Shown piece by piece: positions 6,973 to 16,800 of a stretch of DNA of 64,000 nucleotides. The notes beneath the pieces are model-generated. The model did not search any database. It was not told where the DNA came from and was given only the letters and a program-made list of their open reading frames with translations. This DNA comes from JAFKFH01 sp017307375. GTDB taxonomy: Bacteria; Pseudomonadota; Alphaproteobacteria; Ferrovibrionales; Ferrovibrionaceae. Position 1 is the stretch's first letter; each line of letters starts with the position of its first letter. Both the position numbers and the translations under genes were made by a program. The stretch spans positions 3,348,001 to 3,412,000 of the forward strand of contig OZ245874.1 in NCBI GenBank assembly GCA_965229335.1. The letters are read 5' to 3'.

Positions 6973-9384
6973 TCACTTCGGCGTCAGCATCAGGCGGCCC
7001 AGGGCCCCGGCCTCGTAGTCGGCCTTGTTCATCGACATCGGCAGGTAGTCGACCTCGGCCCAGGGGCCGGCAAGGTCGGCATAGCGCGGCGACATCGGGT
7101 TGCCCGACTGGCCGGTCGAATGCATGAACAGCGAACGGTCGAGGTCCGCCAGGTCGTAGATCGCGCGCAACGATGCCGCATGAACCGAGGCGAACGGCGC
7201 CTCGCGGTCGTTCATCCGATTGCGGCCGACATTGACCGTGTAGGTATCGCCGCCGGTGGGGACCCGGATCTCGAAGATCTCGCGCAGGCCGGCGACGTTG
7301 GAGAACGGCATATGCGTGCTCTTGGCGTAGTGGGCCTCGCCCCAGCGCCAGCGCGACATCTCGTCACCCTGCAACTTGCGCAGCTCGGCCAGGCCGAGTT
7401 CGAGGGCCTGACGTGCCAGGCCGGTGCAGTCGGCCGCCGGGCACCACCGTGCCGCGACCGCCTTGTCGGTCAGCAACGCCTTGGTGAAGCGGGGGCGGGG
7501 CTGCCAGAACGCTTCATAGGCCGGACCGAACTTGGCTTCGCTGACCAGCCGGGTGAACTGGCGGTACCAGGCCCAGAAGATCAGCGCTTCCGGGCGGTCG
7601 GCGGCGGCGGTGCCGTCCCAAGGCGCCAGCAGCGCCAGGGCCTGGCGGGCGGCATTGTCGGTCTGCGGCACCGCGAGCATGGCCGGCAGCAGGTCGCGGA
7701 TCATGCCCGAACGGACATCGCCCTGGATCTGACGGAACGATTCGACCGAATGGACCTGGCGGGCGGCGATCAGTTCGGCGATGCGCTCGGCACGGTAGGG
7801 TTCGGCCCATTCCGTCGTCAGGAAATAGGGATAGTCGTCGGTCACCACCTTGTGGTTGGCGGTGATGATGGCGTGGCTGGCCGGGTTGTAGGATTTGGGC
7901 AGGCCCTCGAACGGAATGAAGCCGGCCCAGTCGTAGCGGGCATCCCATCCCGGTGCCGGTGCCAGGCCCTTCAGGTCGTTCTCGGGCTTGCGGATCGGCA
8001 CGCGGGCCGGGGCGATATAGCCGATATTGCCGTCGACATCGGCATAGACCATGTTCTGCTGCGGGTTGTCGAACCGCTGGACGGCCATCACGAACTGGTC
8101 CCAGTTCATCGCCTGGGCCAGCCCCATTGCGGCATCGGCGGTGCGGTCCTCATCCATCAGGGCGGTCCACTGGAACGCCAGCGCATAACCCTTGTCCTGG
8201 TTGCCCAGCGCCTCGCGGGCGAGGTCCAGGGCATCGGAGATGATCGGGCCATGCCGCGTCTCGCGCACCGTCATCGCGATCGGGTCGGCGCCCTTGACCT
8301 TGATCACCTCCTGGCGGGTCACGAACGGCTGCGGACCCGACGGCGTGATGTACTTGCCGGGATCGGTGGGATCGATCTTTTCCAGGAACAGATCCTGCGT
8401 GTCCGGCCCGGTATTGGTGAAGCCCCAGGCGATCCGCTTGTTGCGGCCGAGGACCACCGCCGGGACACCGGGCAGGGTGGCGCCCATCACTTCGAGGCCG
8501 GGCGCCGACATATGCGCGAAATACCACAGCGCCGGGGCCGACAGGCCGAGATGCGGGTCATTGGCCAGCAGCGGCTTGCCAGTGGCGGTGCGGCTGCCGT
8601 CGATCACCCAGTTGTTCGAGCCGATGCCCTCGACCTGCGGTTCGTTGGGCCCCAGTTCGGCCAGCCGGCCGAGCGCGTCGCGCAGCCCGGCCGCGTCGGC
8701 GAACTGGTAGAGTTGCTTCAGGTCGGGCAGGCGTACCGGCTTGTCGCCGGGATAGGGCGGAAAGAAGTCCTGCATCTGGTCGGGCGACAAGATGGTGGAA
8801 AGACGCAGCCGTTCGAGCTCGGTGCGCCAGTTGCCGGAGAGATCCCAGGCCATCATCTTGACCCAGACCAGCGAATCGACCGGCGTCCAGGGTTCCGGCA
8901 CCACGCCCATGATCAGGAATTCCGGCGGCAGGGGGCCGGTCCGCTGGGCCAGGAAACCATTGACGCCGCGGGCATAGGCGGCAAGCAGCCGCTTGGTATC
9001 GTCTGACAGGTATTGCAGCGAGCGTTCGGCCCGGTAGCGCACCCCCAGTGTCCGCAGGAACTTGTCGGCCTCGATCGTGCGCGGATTGTTGCCGACCACC
9101 TCCGACAGGCGGCCCGAACCGATGCGGCGATTCATTTCCATCTGCCACAGGCGGTCCTGGGCATGGACGAAGCCGAGCGCGTAGAGCGCGTCGTCCGGCG
9201 TCTGGGCGGTGATATGCGGCACGCCGGCGCGGTCGCGCACGATGTCGACCGGTGCGGCCAGGCCGGGGGCGTTCAACGTGCCGTTGACGGTGGGCAGAGC
9301 CTGCCGGACATAGAGATAGAGTGCGCCGGCGGCAATGGCCACGAGGCCGACCAGGCCTGCCGCAATTCTTATCAACCAACGCAT
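6973..9384 (-). CDS. Penicillin acylase-family (Ntn) hydrolase
   Basis: An 803-residue N-terminal-nucleophile hydrolase. Residues 1-28 form a signal peptide or anchor, so the enzyme acts in the periplasm. The alpha-chain motif DIVRDRAGVPHI is followed by a spacer, then the beta-chain start G-SNNWVIDGSRTATGKPLLANDPHLGL, in which the Ser becomes the nucleophile after self-cleavage near residue 260. The later NTGPDTQDLF and RHGPI segments also fit the family. Members hydrolyse beta-lactam side chains or acyl-homoserine lactones; which applies is unknown. It ends close to motB and is divergent from the dehydrogenase gene at 9502. Confidence 0.9.
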   Translation of the reverse strand: MRWLIRIAAGLVGLVAIAAGALYLYVRQALPTVNGTLNAPGLAAPVDIVRDRAGVPHITAQTPDDALYALGFVHAQDRLWQMEMNRRIGSGRLSEVVGNNPRTIEADKFLRTLGVRYRAERSLQYLSDDTKRLLAAYARGVNGFLAQRTGPLPPEFLIMGVVPEPWTPVDSLVWVKMMAWDLSGNWRTELERLRLSTILSPDQMQDFFPPYPGDKPVRLPDLKQLYQFADAAGLRDALGRLAELGPNEPQVEGIGSNNWVIDGSRTATGKPLLANDPHLGLSAPALWYFAHMSAPGLEVMGATLPGVPAVVLGRNKRIAWGFTNTGPDTQDLFLEKIDPTDPGKYITPSGPQPFVTRQEVIKVKGADPIAMTVRETRHGPIISDALDLAREALGNQDKGYALAFQWTALMDEDRTADAAMGLAQAMNWDQFVMAVQRFDNPQQNMVYADVDGNIGYIAPARVPIRKPENDLKGLAPAPGWDARYDWAGFIPFEGLPKSYNPASHAIITANHKVVTDDYPYFLTTEWAEPYRAERIAELIAARQVHSVESFRQIQGDVRSGMIRDLLPAMLAVPQTDNAARQALALLAPWDGTAAADRPEALIFWAWYRQFTRLVSEAKFGPAYEAFWQPRPRFTKALLTDKAVAARWCPAADCTGLARQALELGLAELRKLQGDEMSRWRWGEAHYAKSTHMPFSNVAGLREIFEIRVPTGGDTYTVNVGRNRMNDREAPFASVHAASLRAIYDLADLDRSLFMHSTGQSGNPMSPRYADLAGPWAEVDYLPMSMNKADYEAGALGRLMLTPK

Positions 9385-9501
9385 CGAGCGCCTCTCCGCC
9401 AGCCCTGGGCGCCGCCACTAGAACAGCAGCCCCCGCGAATTGCAAGAGCACCGGGCCGGCATTAAGGTGGCCCGCCTGTAAGCAATCAAGGGAAGCGCTC
9501 G

Positions 9502-10386
9502 ATGTCGCTCAAGCTCGCCTTCATCGGTCTCGGGGTGATGGGTTATCCGATGGCGGGTCATCTCGCCCGTGCCGGCCATCAGGTCACGGTCTGGAACCGG
9601 ACAGGGGCAAAGGCCGCGAAATGGGCGGGCGAGCATGGCGGCGCCGCCGCCGCGACCCCGGCCGAGGCCGCCGCGGCCAGCGACTTCGTCATGGCCTGCG
9701 TCGGTAACGACGACGACCTGCGCCAGGTGACGCTGGGCAAGGACGGCATCTTCGCCGGGATGAAGCCGGGCGCCGTTTTCGTCGACCACACCACCGCCTC
9801 GGCCGACGTCGCGCGCGACCTGGCGAACGTTGCGGCCGAGAAGGGGTTCGGCTGTCTCGACGCCCCGGTCTCCGGTGGCCAGGCCGGTGCCGTCAACGGC
9901 CAGTTGACGATCATGGTCGGCGGCGACGAGGCAGTCTACGACCGGGCCGAGCCGGTACTGAAAACCTATGCCAAGATGATCCGCCGCATGGGTCCGGCCG
10001 GGTCGGGCCAATTGGCCAAGATGGTCAACCAGATCTGCATCGCCGGCGTATTGCAGGGGCTGGCCGAGGGCATGTCGCTGGCGGCCGCCACCGGCCTCGA
10101 CCCCAAGACTCTGATCGAGGTGATCTCGAAGGGCGCGGCGCAAAGCTGGCAGATGGAGAACCGTGCCCTGACCATGGCCGAAGGCAAGTACGATTTCGGT
10201 TTTGCCGTCGACTGGATGCGCAAGGACCTCGGCATCTGCCTGGGCGAGGCGCGACGGGCCGGCATCTCGCTGCCCCTGACTGCGCTGGTCGACCAGTTCT
10301 ACGCCGAGGTCCAGGAGATGGGCGGCAACCGCTACGACACCTCCAGCCTGATGATCCGCCAGACCGCCCGCCGAAAGAAGGGCTGA
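9502..10386 (+). CDS. NAD(P)-dependent beta-hydroxyacid dehydrogenase
   Basis: A 294-residue oxidoreductase of the 3-hydroxyisobutyrate dehydrogenase / tartronate semialdehyde reductase / GLYR1 family. It has the Rossmann motif GLGVMGYPMAGHLARAGH, the substrate loop DAPVSGGQAGAVNGQLTIMVGG and the catalytic Lys in GSGQLAKMVNQ. The NRT segment after the second strand suggests NADP preference, as in GLYR1-type succinic semialdehyde reductases. It is a paralogue of mmsB at 26438 but clearly divergent. Substrate is unresolved; the gene stands alone between a divergent and a convergent neighbour. Confidence 0.88.
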   Translation: MSLKLAFIGLGVMGYPMAGHLARAGHQVTVWNRTGAKAAKWAGEHGGAAAATPAEAAAASDFVMACVGNDDDLRQVTLGKDGIFAGMKPGAVFVDHTTASADVARDLANVAAEKGFGCLDAPVSGGQAGAVNGQLTIMVGGDEAVYDRAEPVLKTYAKMIRRMGPAGSGQLAKMVNQICIAGVLQGLAEGMSLAAATGLDPKTLIEVISKGAAQSWQMENRALTMAEGKYDFGFAVDWMRKDLGICLGEARRAGISLPLTALVDQFYAEVQEMGGNRYDTSSLMIRQTARRKKG

Positions 10387-10390
10387 ACGC

Positions 10391-13300
10391 TCAGAACGGC
10401 CAGCGCCCAAGCCTGGCGCGCTGGCCGTTCGGCAGGATCGCCGTGGCGTTGCGCGGTCCGCTCCAGGTCAGGGCGATCGGGCCGGCCGGACTGGCGGATG
10501 GCGGCTGCGCCGAAGCTTGCCCGAGCGGTGCCCCGCCCGCATAGCGGTTCAGCGTCGCGGCCAGGCCGCCATCGCCGATCGTGCCTTGCCCTGCCAGCCA
10601 GAACGGCCTGCCGGTCGCGTCGTAGACCGCCCCGGTCAGCAAGGCGACCGGGGCGCCCGGAATGCCGTTGGCATCGGGTGTCGCGATCGCCAGGAACCAG
10701 CCGGTGGCGCTGCCGGGGTCGTCGAGATTGTACCACCAGCCCCCCTCTGGCAGGCCCGGCATCGCCGGCCGGGTATTGCCGCCGAGGGGGTAGGCGCGCA
10801 GCTCCAGGCTGGTCTGACCGAAGCGCAGCGTCGCTTCGGTTCCGGTTTCGGCGAAGACGATGGCAAAGCCCGATCCGGTGCAGGTGAGGCCGGCAAAGCT
10901 GCAGAAGCCGGCCGTCCAGGTCGAGGCGCCGGCCGCATCATAGGTCAGGCTGGCGACATAGGCCCGGTCGCCGCGCCGTTCGACGGCAAAGGGCTGCCGG
11001 TCGCCGGATGCGACGTACCAGTAGCGGGTGCCGGCCGGGTCGACCAGCGGATTGCCGGCCAGCATGATCTGCCCCGCCGCCAGCGTGCCGCCGACGAGAT
11101 CGCGGGCATTGGTGGCGAAGGCGATCGAACGGCCATCGCCGGCGATCGCCGGGTTGGCCGAATTGCCGTTACCGGGACTGCCGTTGCCGGTGCGGCTGAC
11201 CAGGGCCGACACTCCGCGCAGGATATCGCCGACCTGGATCTGGCCCTCGGGCGTGCGCCAGGCGACGAAGCGGCCATCGTCCGATACGCTGGGCTGGTCG
11301 CCGGCACCGACGATGTCCCGGTTGGTGCCCCGCACGGCGATCACGGCATTTTCCGCGACGAAGACGATGGTATCGCCGTTGGCCGACAGCCGCGGGCTGG
11401 CTCCCGGCGCGATCGTCCGCAACGCGCCGGTCCCGAGATCGCGGAGATGGACTTGCCCGCCGGACGCGAACGCGACGACCTGTCCGTCCGCCGTGATGGC
11501 AGGATCGGCCGCGGCACCTGCCTCCGGCGCCGAGACTGGGGTCAGCGCACCGGTAGACATGTCCTTTCGCCAGATTCGCGGCGTCCCGTCCTGGCCGATG
11601 CCGAGGTTCGTCGCACGGCTGACGAAGGCGACGTAGCGGCCGTCGGCGGACAGGGCCGGGCTGCCGGAATGATCGTTACCCGCAACGCCCTCCGCTGTGC
11701 CCGAGACCAGTTCGGCCGTCGGTGTCGCGGGGTCGAGATCGATACGGGGATGCTTCAGGCCGATGCGATAGACCTGCCGCTTGCCGCCGGTGTCGAGGCC
11801 GACGACCAGCCCCTGGCCCGACGCCGTGAAGGCGGCATATTGGCCGTCGTTGCTGACCGCCGGGTCGACGGCAGGACCGAGCGCGCCCGACGAAGGCCCG
11901 CCACCCGGAAACGCAGACTGGCTCAGCCGATCGAGCGTTCCGGCAAGGGTGTGGTACCGCAGAATGTCGGTGCCGGCCGGCGAGGCCCTCGTCACCAGGT
12001 TCGTCGCCGCGCTCTGAAACACGATCTGGCCGCCGTCATGCGACAAGGCCGGCTTGCTCGACATGGCATTGCCGCCCGACCGTCCGTCGCGGCTGACCGA
12101 CAGCGCCGCCATGGCGACGGGTTCGCGCGGTGTTTGGAGGTCGAGATACTGGGTGATGCCGTAGCTGGCACCGCGCCCGTCGCGCGCGGTAACGAGCACG
12201 GGCAGGCGTTCGATCAGTGCGCTGGCCGGATAGACGGGGTTGGGAACAGATCGACCGGTCGGATCCGCCGTTGGTAGGGTCTGGACCGGGCGGTCGGCCA
12301 ACTGGACCGTGCCGCCGAAGGTGAGGGTGGCCGGGTCGAAGGTGATGCCGGCAGGCAGCGCGCCGCCGTCGGCCCGCGAGACGCTGAAGGTGAGGCTGGC
12401 CGGGTCCTGGAAGAACGGCGCCAGCGATGCCGAGACGAACTGGCCGTCCAGTCCGACGGTCGTGGCCAGTTGCGGTGCCAGGGCGTTCTCGTTGAACCAG
12501 CCCGGGACGGGCGGTGGCGGTGGCGGTGGTGTCGGCGGTGGTGGGGGCAATTGGGTGAAGCTGGCCGAGCAACTGGGCGCCGTCGCCATGTCGATCGTCG
12601 TGCTGATCGCGGTGCCGCTGCAATCGCCGCCCCAGCGGTCGAAGGCGTAGCCGTCGAGCGGCACGGCCGTCAGCGTGACGGTGGCCGAAACGTTGAAGTT
12701 GCGCCGGCAGGTGGCAGTGCAGGTCAGTTGCGGCCCGGTCGCGAGGCCAGCCCTGATGCTGCCGCCTGCGGTGCTGGTCGCGATGGTCAATGTCGACAAC
12801 TCGGGCGTCAGGAACCGGCCAGTGGAATTGACGCCCGGTGTCGGTGTGATGGTATCGATGACCGTGTCGGTGGTGACGTCGATCACGCTGACCGAGCCGC
12901 TGCCCGAATTGGTCACGTAGAGACGGCTGCGCGTCGCGTCGAGCGAGACGCCGCGCGGCGCCGTGCCGACCGTGATCGATGTGATCTGGCTGCCGGTGGC
13001 GGTGTCGAACACCACGACGTTGGCCGACGAATTCAACGCGACATAGGCCTTGGCCCCGTCGGCGGAAAGCGCGATGCCGCGCGCGCTGCTCGGCAGGGTA
13101 TACGTGGCGGTCCTGGCCAGGGTCGTCGTGTCGTAGACCGCCACCGCCGGCGCCCCGGGCAGGACCACATAGAGCTTGCCGCCGTCGGGCGAGATGTCGA
13201 CAGCGACCGCACTACTGCCGCCCAGGTCGATCGTGTCGGCGATGGTGTTCGTCGCGGTGTCGATGATGACGACGGAGGTGCCGGAGAAGGTGGCGACGTA

Positions 13301-13771
13301 GACCTTGCTGCCATCCGGGGCAGCCACAGCGCCGTAGGGCTGAACGACGCCCGTGATTGTTGCCGCCACGGTATTGGTCGCGGCATCGACCACCAGAATG
13401 CGGTTCGCGCTGTAGTCGCTGACATACACGCGGCTCGAATCGGGCAGGGCCGCGAACCCCCAGGCCTGGGACAGGGTGTCGACCGTCGCCACGACGCTGT
13501 GCGTCAGCGTATCGAGAACCGCCACCTGGTTCGGGTTTGCCACCGCGATATAGGCATAGTTGCCGTTCGGCAGGACACCGGCGCCGATATAGGAGATGCC
13601 GCCCACGTCGGGTTGGGCGACGATCGTGTTCGTCGCGGTATCGATCACGTTGATCGTGTGCCCCGTCATGCTGGTTGCATAGACGAGGGCGGCGAGCGCC
13701 GTCTTGCTCCCCGCTGCCACCAGAGCTGCGGCCAGAACTAGCTGCCGCAGCGCAGAGACGACACCCGCCAT
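10391..13771 (-). CDS. Large exported YVTN beta-propeller / PD40-repeat protein (copy 1)
   Basis: An 1126-residue protein. An ATG at 13771 with a GGGGG Shine-Dalgarno stretch is preferred over the in-frame TTG at 13786. Visible parts: signal peptide ending near ALA; about seven YVTN repeats (VIDTATNTIVAQPDVGG, then LPNGNYAYIA, etc.) to about residue 325; a bacterial-repeat segment with Cys pairs near residues 340-405; a Pro-rich hinge at about 410-420; a putative Ig-like segment (LPAGITFDPATLTFGGT); PD40/TolB-like repeats at about 560-880; and a C-terminal domain with GWWYNLDDPGSATGWF. It is a tandem paralogue of the next gene. Probably secreted or surface-located; function unknown. Confidence 0.85.
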   Translation of the reverse strand: MAGVVSALRQLVLAAALVAAGSKTALAALVYATSMTGHTINVIDTATNTIVAQPDVGGISYIGAGVLPNGNYAYIAVANPNQVAVLDTLTHSVVATVDTLSQAWGFAALPDSSRVYVSDYSANRILVVDAATNTVAATITGVVQPYGAVAAPDGSKVYVATFSGTSVVIIDTATNTIADTIDLGGSSAVAVDISPDGGKLYVVLPGAPAVAVYDTTTLARTATYTLPSSARGIALSADGAKAYVALNSSANVVVFDTATGSQITSITVGTAPRGVSLDATRSRLYVTNSGSGSVSVIDVTTDTVIDTITPTPGVNSTGRFLTPELSTLTIATSTAGGSIRAGLATGPQLTCTATCRRNFNVSATVTLTAVPLDGYAFDRWGGDCSGTAISTTIDMATAPSCSASFTQLPPPPPTPPPPPPPVPGWFNENALAPQLATTVGLDGQFVSASLAPFFQDPASLTFSVSRADGGALPAGITFDPATLTFGGTVQLADRPVQTLPTADPTGRSVPNPVYPASALIERLPVLVTARDGRGASYGITQYLDLQTPREPVAMAALSVSRDGRSGGNAMSSKPALSHDGGQIVFQSAATNLVTRASPAGTDILRYHTLAGTLDRLSQSAFPGGGPSSGALGPAVDPAVSNDGQYAAFTASGQGLVVGLDTGGKRQVYRIGLKHPRIDLDPATPTAELVSGTAEGVAGNDHSGSPALSADGRYVAFVSRATNLGIGQDGTPRIWRKDMSTGALTPVSAPEAGAAADPAITADGQVVAFASGGQVHLRDLGTGALRTIAPGASPRLSANGDTIVFVAENAVIAVRGTNRDIVGAGDQPSVSDDGRFVAWRTPEGQIQVGDILRGVSALVSRTGNGSPGNGNSANPAIAGDGRSIAFATNARDLVGGTLAAGQIMLAGNPLVDPAGTRYWYVASGDRQPFAVERRGDRAYVASLTYDAAGASTWTAGFCSFAGLTCTGSGFAIVFAETGTEATLRFGQTSLELRAYPLGGNTRPAMPGLPEGGWWYNLDDPGSATGWFLAIATPDANGIPGAPVALLTGAVYDATGRPFWLAGQGTIGDGGLAATLNRYAGGAPLGQASAQPPSASPAGPIALTWSGPRNATAILPNGQRARLGRWPF
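10394..10430. other. 13-bp perfect inverted repeat at convergent gene ends
   Basis: GAACGGCCAGCGC (10394-10406) pairs perfectly with 10418-10430 around an 11-base loop, inside the last codons of the beta-propeller gene and just past the dehydrogenase stop. No T-run follows on either strand, so it is not a classical intrinsic terminator, but it may stop or protect both converging transcripts. Confidence 0.5.
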
Positions 13772-13856
13772 CGCGAACCCCCGCAAACTTGATCAGGGCA
13801 GGGATTATTACTGATAATGTAATGTTTAACAGACCGACGGAAGGCGTATTGCCGGA

Positions 13857-16800
13857 TCAGAAAGCCCAGCGCGCAAGGTTGATGCGTCGGCCGTCGGGCA
13901 TTGCCGCAACCGCGGTACGCGGGCCTGTCCAACTGATCGTGACCGGACCGAGCGGCGTGGCCGACGGCGCCTGGATTGCCGCCTGGCCGAGCGGCGCACC
14001 GCCGGCGAACATTTCCAGCGTGGCACCGAAGGAGAAACTGGTCGATCCGTCGATCGTTCCCTGTGCTGCCGTCCAGAATGCTCGGCCCGCGCCGTCGTAG
14101 AGGGCGCCGACGAGCAAGGCCCTGGTTGCTTCGGGGATGCCGTTTTCGCCGGGCGTGGCAGTGGCAAGGAACCAGCCGGTGGCGCCTGCGGGATCGTCGG
14201 TATTGTACCACCAGCCGGCCTCGGGCAGGCCGGGCATGGCGGGCAGGGTCGTGCCGGCGAGAGGGCGGGCGCGCAATGCCATCGTGGCCTGGCCGGTCGT
14301 CAATGTCGCATCTACGCCATTCCCGGCAAAGACGATCGAGAAGCCGCTGCCCGTGCAGGTCAGGTCCGAGAAGCTGCAGAACCCGGCGATCCAGGTCGGC
14401 TTGCCCGTCGCGTCGTAGGTGAGGCTGGCGACATAGGCGCGCGCGCCGCGACGCTCGATGGCGAACGATTGCCGGTCGTCCGTGGTCGTCTGCCAGTAGC
14501 GCGTGCCGGCCGGGTTGATCAGCGGGTTGGCCGCAAGAATCACCTGGCCCGGCGCGATCCCGGTGTCGAGCAGGTCGGTCGCCTCGGTAGTGAAGACGAT
14601 CGAGCGGCCATCGCCCGAGATCGCGGGGGACCCCGACAGGCCGTTGCCCGCCTTGCCGTTCGCCGTCTTGCTGACCAGGGACGAGGTACCGCGCATGACG
14701 TCGGCAACCTGGATCTGGCCAGCGGGCGTGCGCCAGGCAACGAAGCGGGCATCGCCCGAAATGCTGGGCTGATCGCCGGCGCCGATGATGTCCATGGTGC
14801 CGCCGCGCGCGATGACGACAGATCCGGCCGAGGCAAAGACGATAGCCTCGCCGTTTGCCGACAGACGTGGCCGCCGGCCCTCGGCCACGTTCCACACCGC
14901 GTTTGTCTGCAGATCCTTCAGATGGATCCGCGAGCCGGAGGCGAAAGCGACGAAACGGCCGTCGGCCGTGATCGCCGGATCGGACGAGGGCGACGTCATC
15001 GGCTGGCCGGTCTCGGTGGCCGAGACCAGGGTCAGCGTGCCGGTGGTCATGTCCCTCCGCCAGATCCGACGGATGCCGTCGAAGCCGCCTGCCAGGTTGG
15101 TCGCGGTGCTCGAGAAGGCGACAAAACGGCCGTCGGCCGAGAGCGCCGCGCCATCGGAATGGCCATTGCCGGCAATACCTGCATCGGTGCCGGAGACCAG
15201 TTCGGCGACCGGCGTGCCCGGATCGCGATCGATGCGGGGATATTTCAGGCCGACGCGATAGATCTGGCGAACGCCGTTCGTGTTCAGCCCGAGCACGAGG
15301 CCCTGGCCGGATCCAGCGAATGCGGCGTAACGCCCGTCGTCGCTGATCGCCGGATCGATGGCCGGGCCGAGCGCCCCGCCGGTAGGACCGCCGGCCGGGA
15401 AGGCCGATTGGCTCAACCGGTCGAGGTCACCCGAAAGCGCACGATAGCGCAGGATGTCGGTGCCGCTGGGCGCGGCCGTGGTGACGAGGTTGGTTGCAGC
15501 GCTTTCGAATACGATCTGGCCGCCATCCCGCGACAGGGCCGGCCTGGTGGAGAGGGCATTGCCCGCGTTCACTCTGGATATTGAAAGGGCTGCCATGGCC
15601 GCGGGCGGGCGCGGCATGTTCAGGTCGAGATACTGGATGAGGCTGTAACTGTTGCCGACGGCGTCGCGTGCGGTGACCATCACCGGCAGGCTGTTGATCT
15701 GCGGGGAGGGTGGATAGATCAGGTTGGCGCCGTCGCCGCCGCGCTGGATCGGCTGACCGGTCATCGGCACCGTCCCGTTGAAGGTCAGGCTGGTCGGGTC
15801 GAAGCCGATACCGGCGGGAAGCGGGCTGCCGTCGGCGCTGGCGGCCGTGATGGACAGCGTCGCCGGCGATTTGAACCCGGGGGCCAGCGAGGCCGTTCGG
15901 AACTGGCCGTCGTTACCCACCATGGTCACGAGGTGCTGGGGCAGGACGTCGGGGTTGAACCAGGCCGGCGGCACGGCGGGCGGGGTCGGGACGGATCTGA
16001 TATTCGCGATGCAGTTTCGCGCCGCCGTCATCGTGATGGTCGTGCTGGCGGTTCGGCCGCTGCAATCCCCGCCCCAGGAATCGAAGACGGTGTTCGGATC
16101 GACCGCCGTGGCAGTCAGGGTCACGGTGGCCGTCGTGGCAAAGTTGCGTCGGCAACTGCCGGTACAGGCCAACTGAGGGCCGCTGCCGCTGCCGGCGACG
16201 ATCCGCGCGCCGTTGCCGCCGACGGTCAGCAGCGACAATTCCGGTGTGACGAACTTGCCGATGCCCGTTGGCTGCGGGGCATTCACCGTAGCGATGACCG
16301 TATTGCTGCCGGTGTCGACGATACTGACCGTGTTGCTGCCGAAGTTGGTCACATAGGCCCGGGTGCCCGCGGCATTCAGCGCGACGCCGACCGGCTGGCT
16401 GCCTGTCGTGATGTTTGCGATGCCGGTACCGGTCGCCGCGTCGATCACGCGCAGGACACTGCCGCTCGCCGTCCCGACGAAAAGCGTCGCTCCGTCGGGC
16501 GATACGGCAACGCCTGTCGGGTTGGCGCCGGCGGTGATCGTCCGAGACAGGGTCATGGTCGCCGTATCGATGACTCGAACCAGCCCATTGCCATTAGCCG
16601 CGACATACAGGGTCGAACCGTCCGGCGACACCGCAAGGCCGAGTGGCGAGGTGCCGCCCGACACTTGCTGGCCGGTCAGGGTGTTGGTCGTCGTATCGAT
16701 TACCCTGACCAGTTCGCTTGTGCCCTGGACGAAATAGACCCGCGATCCATCCGGCGATGCCGCAAACGACACGGCAGTCGTACCGGCCGCCAACGCGATC

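Noticed and set aside
6919..9006. 695-codon plus-strand frame opposite the penicillin-acylase-like gene
   Set aside because: Repetitive basic/Gly composition; the minus-strand frame contains the full catalytic motif set.
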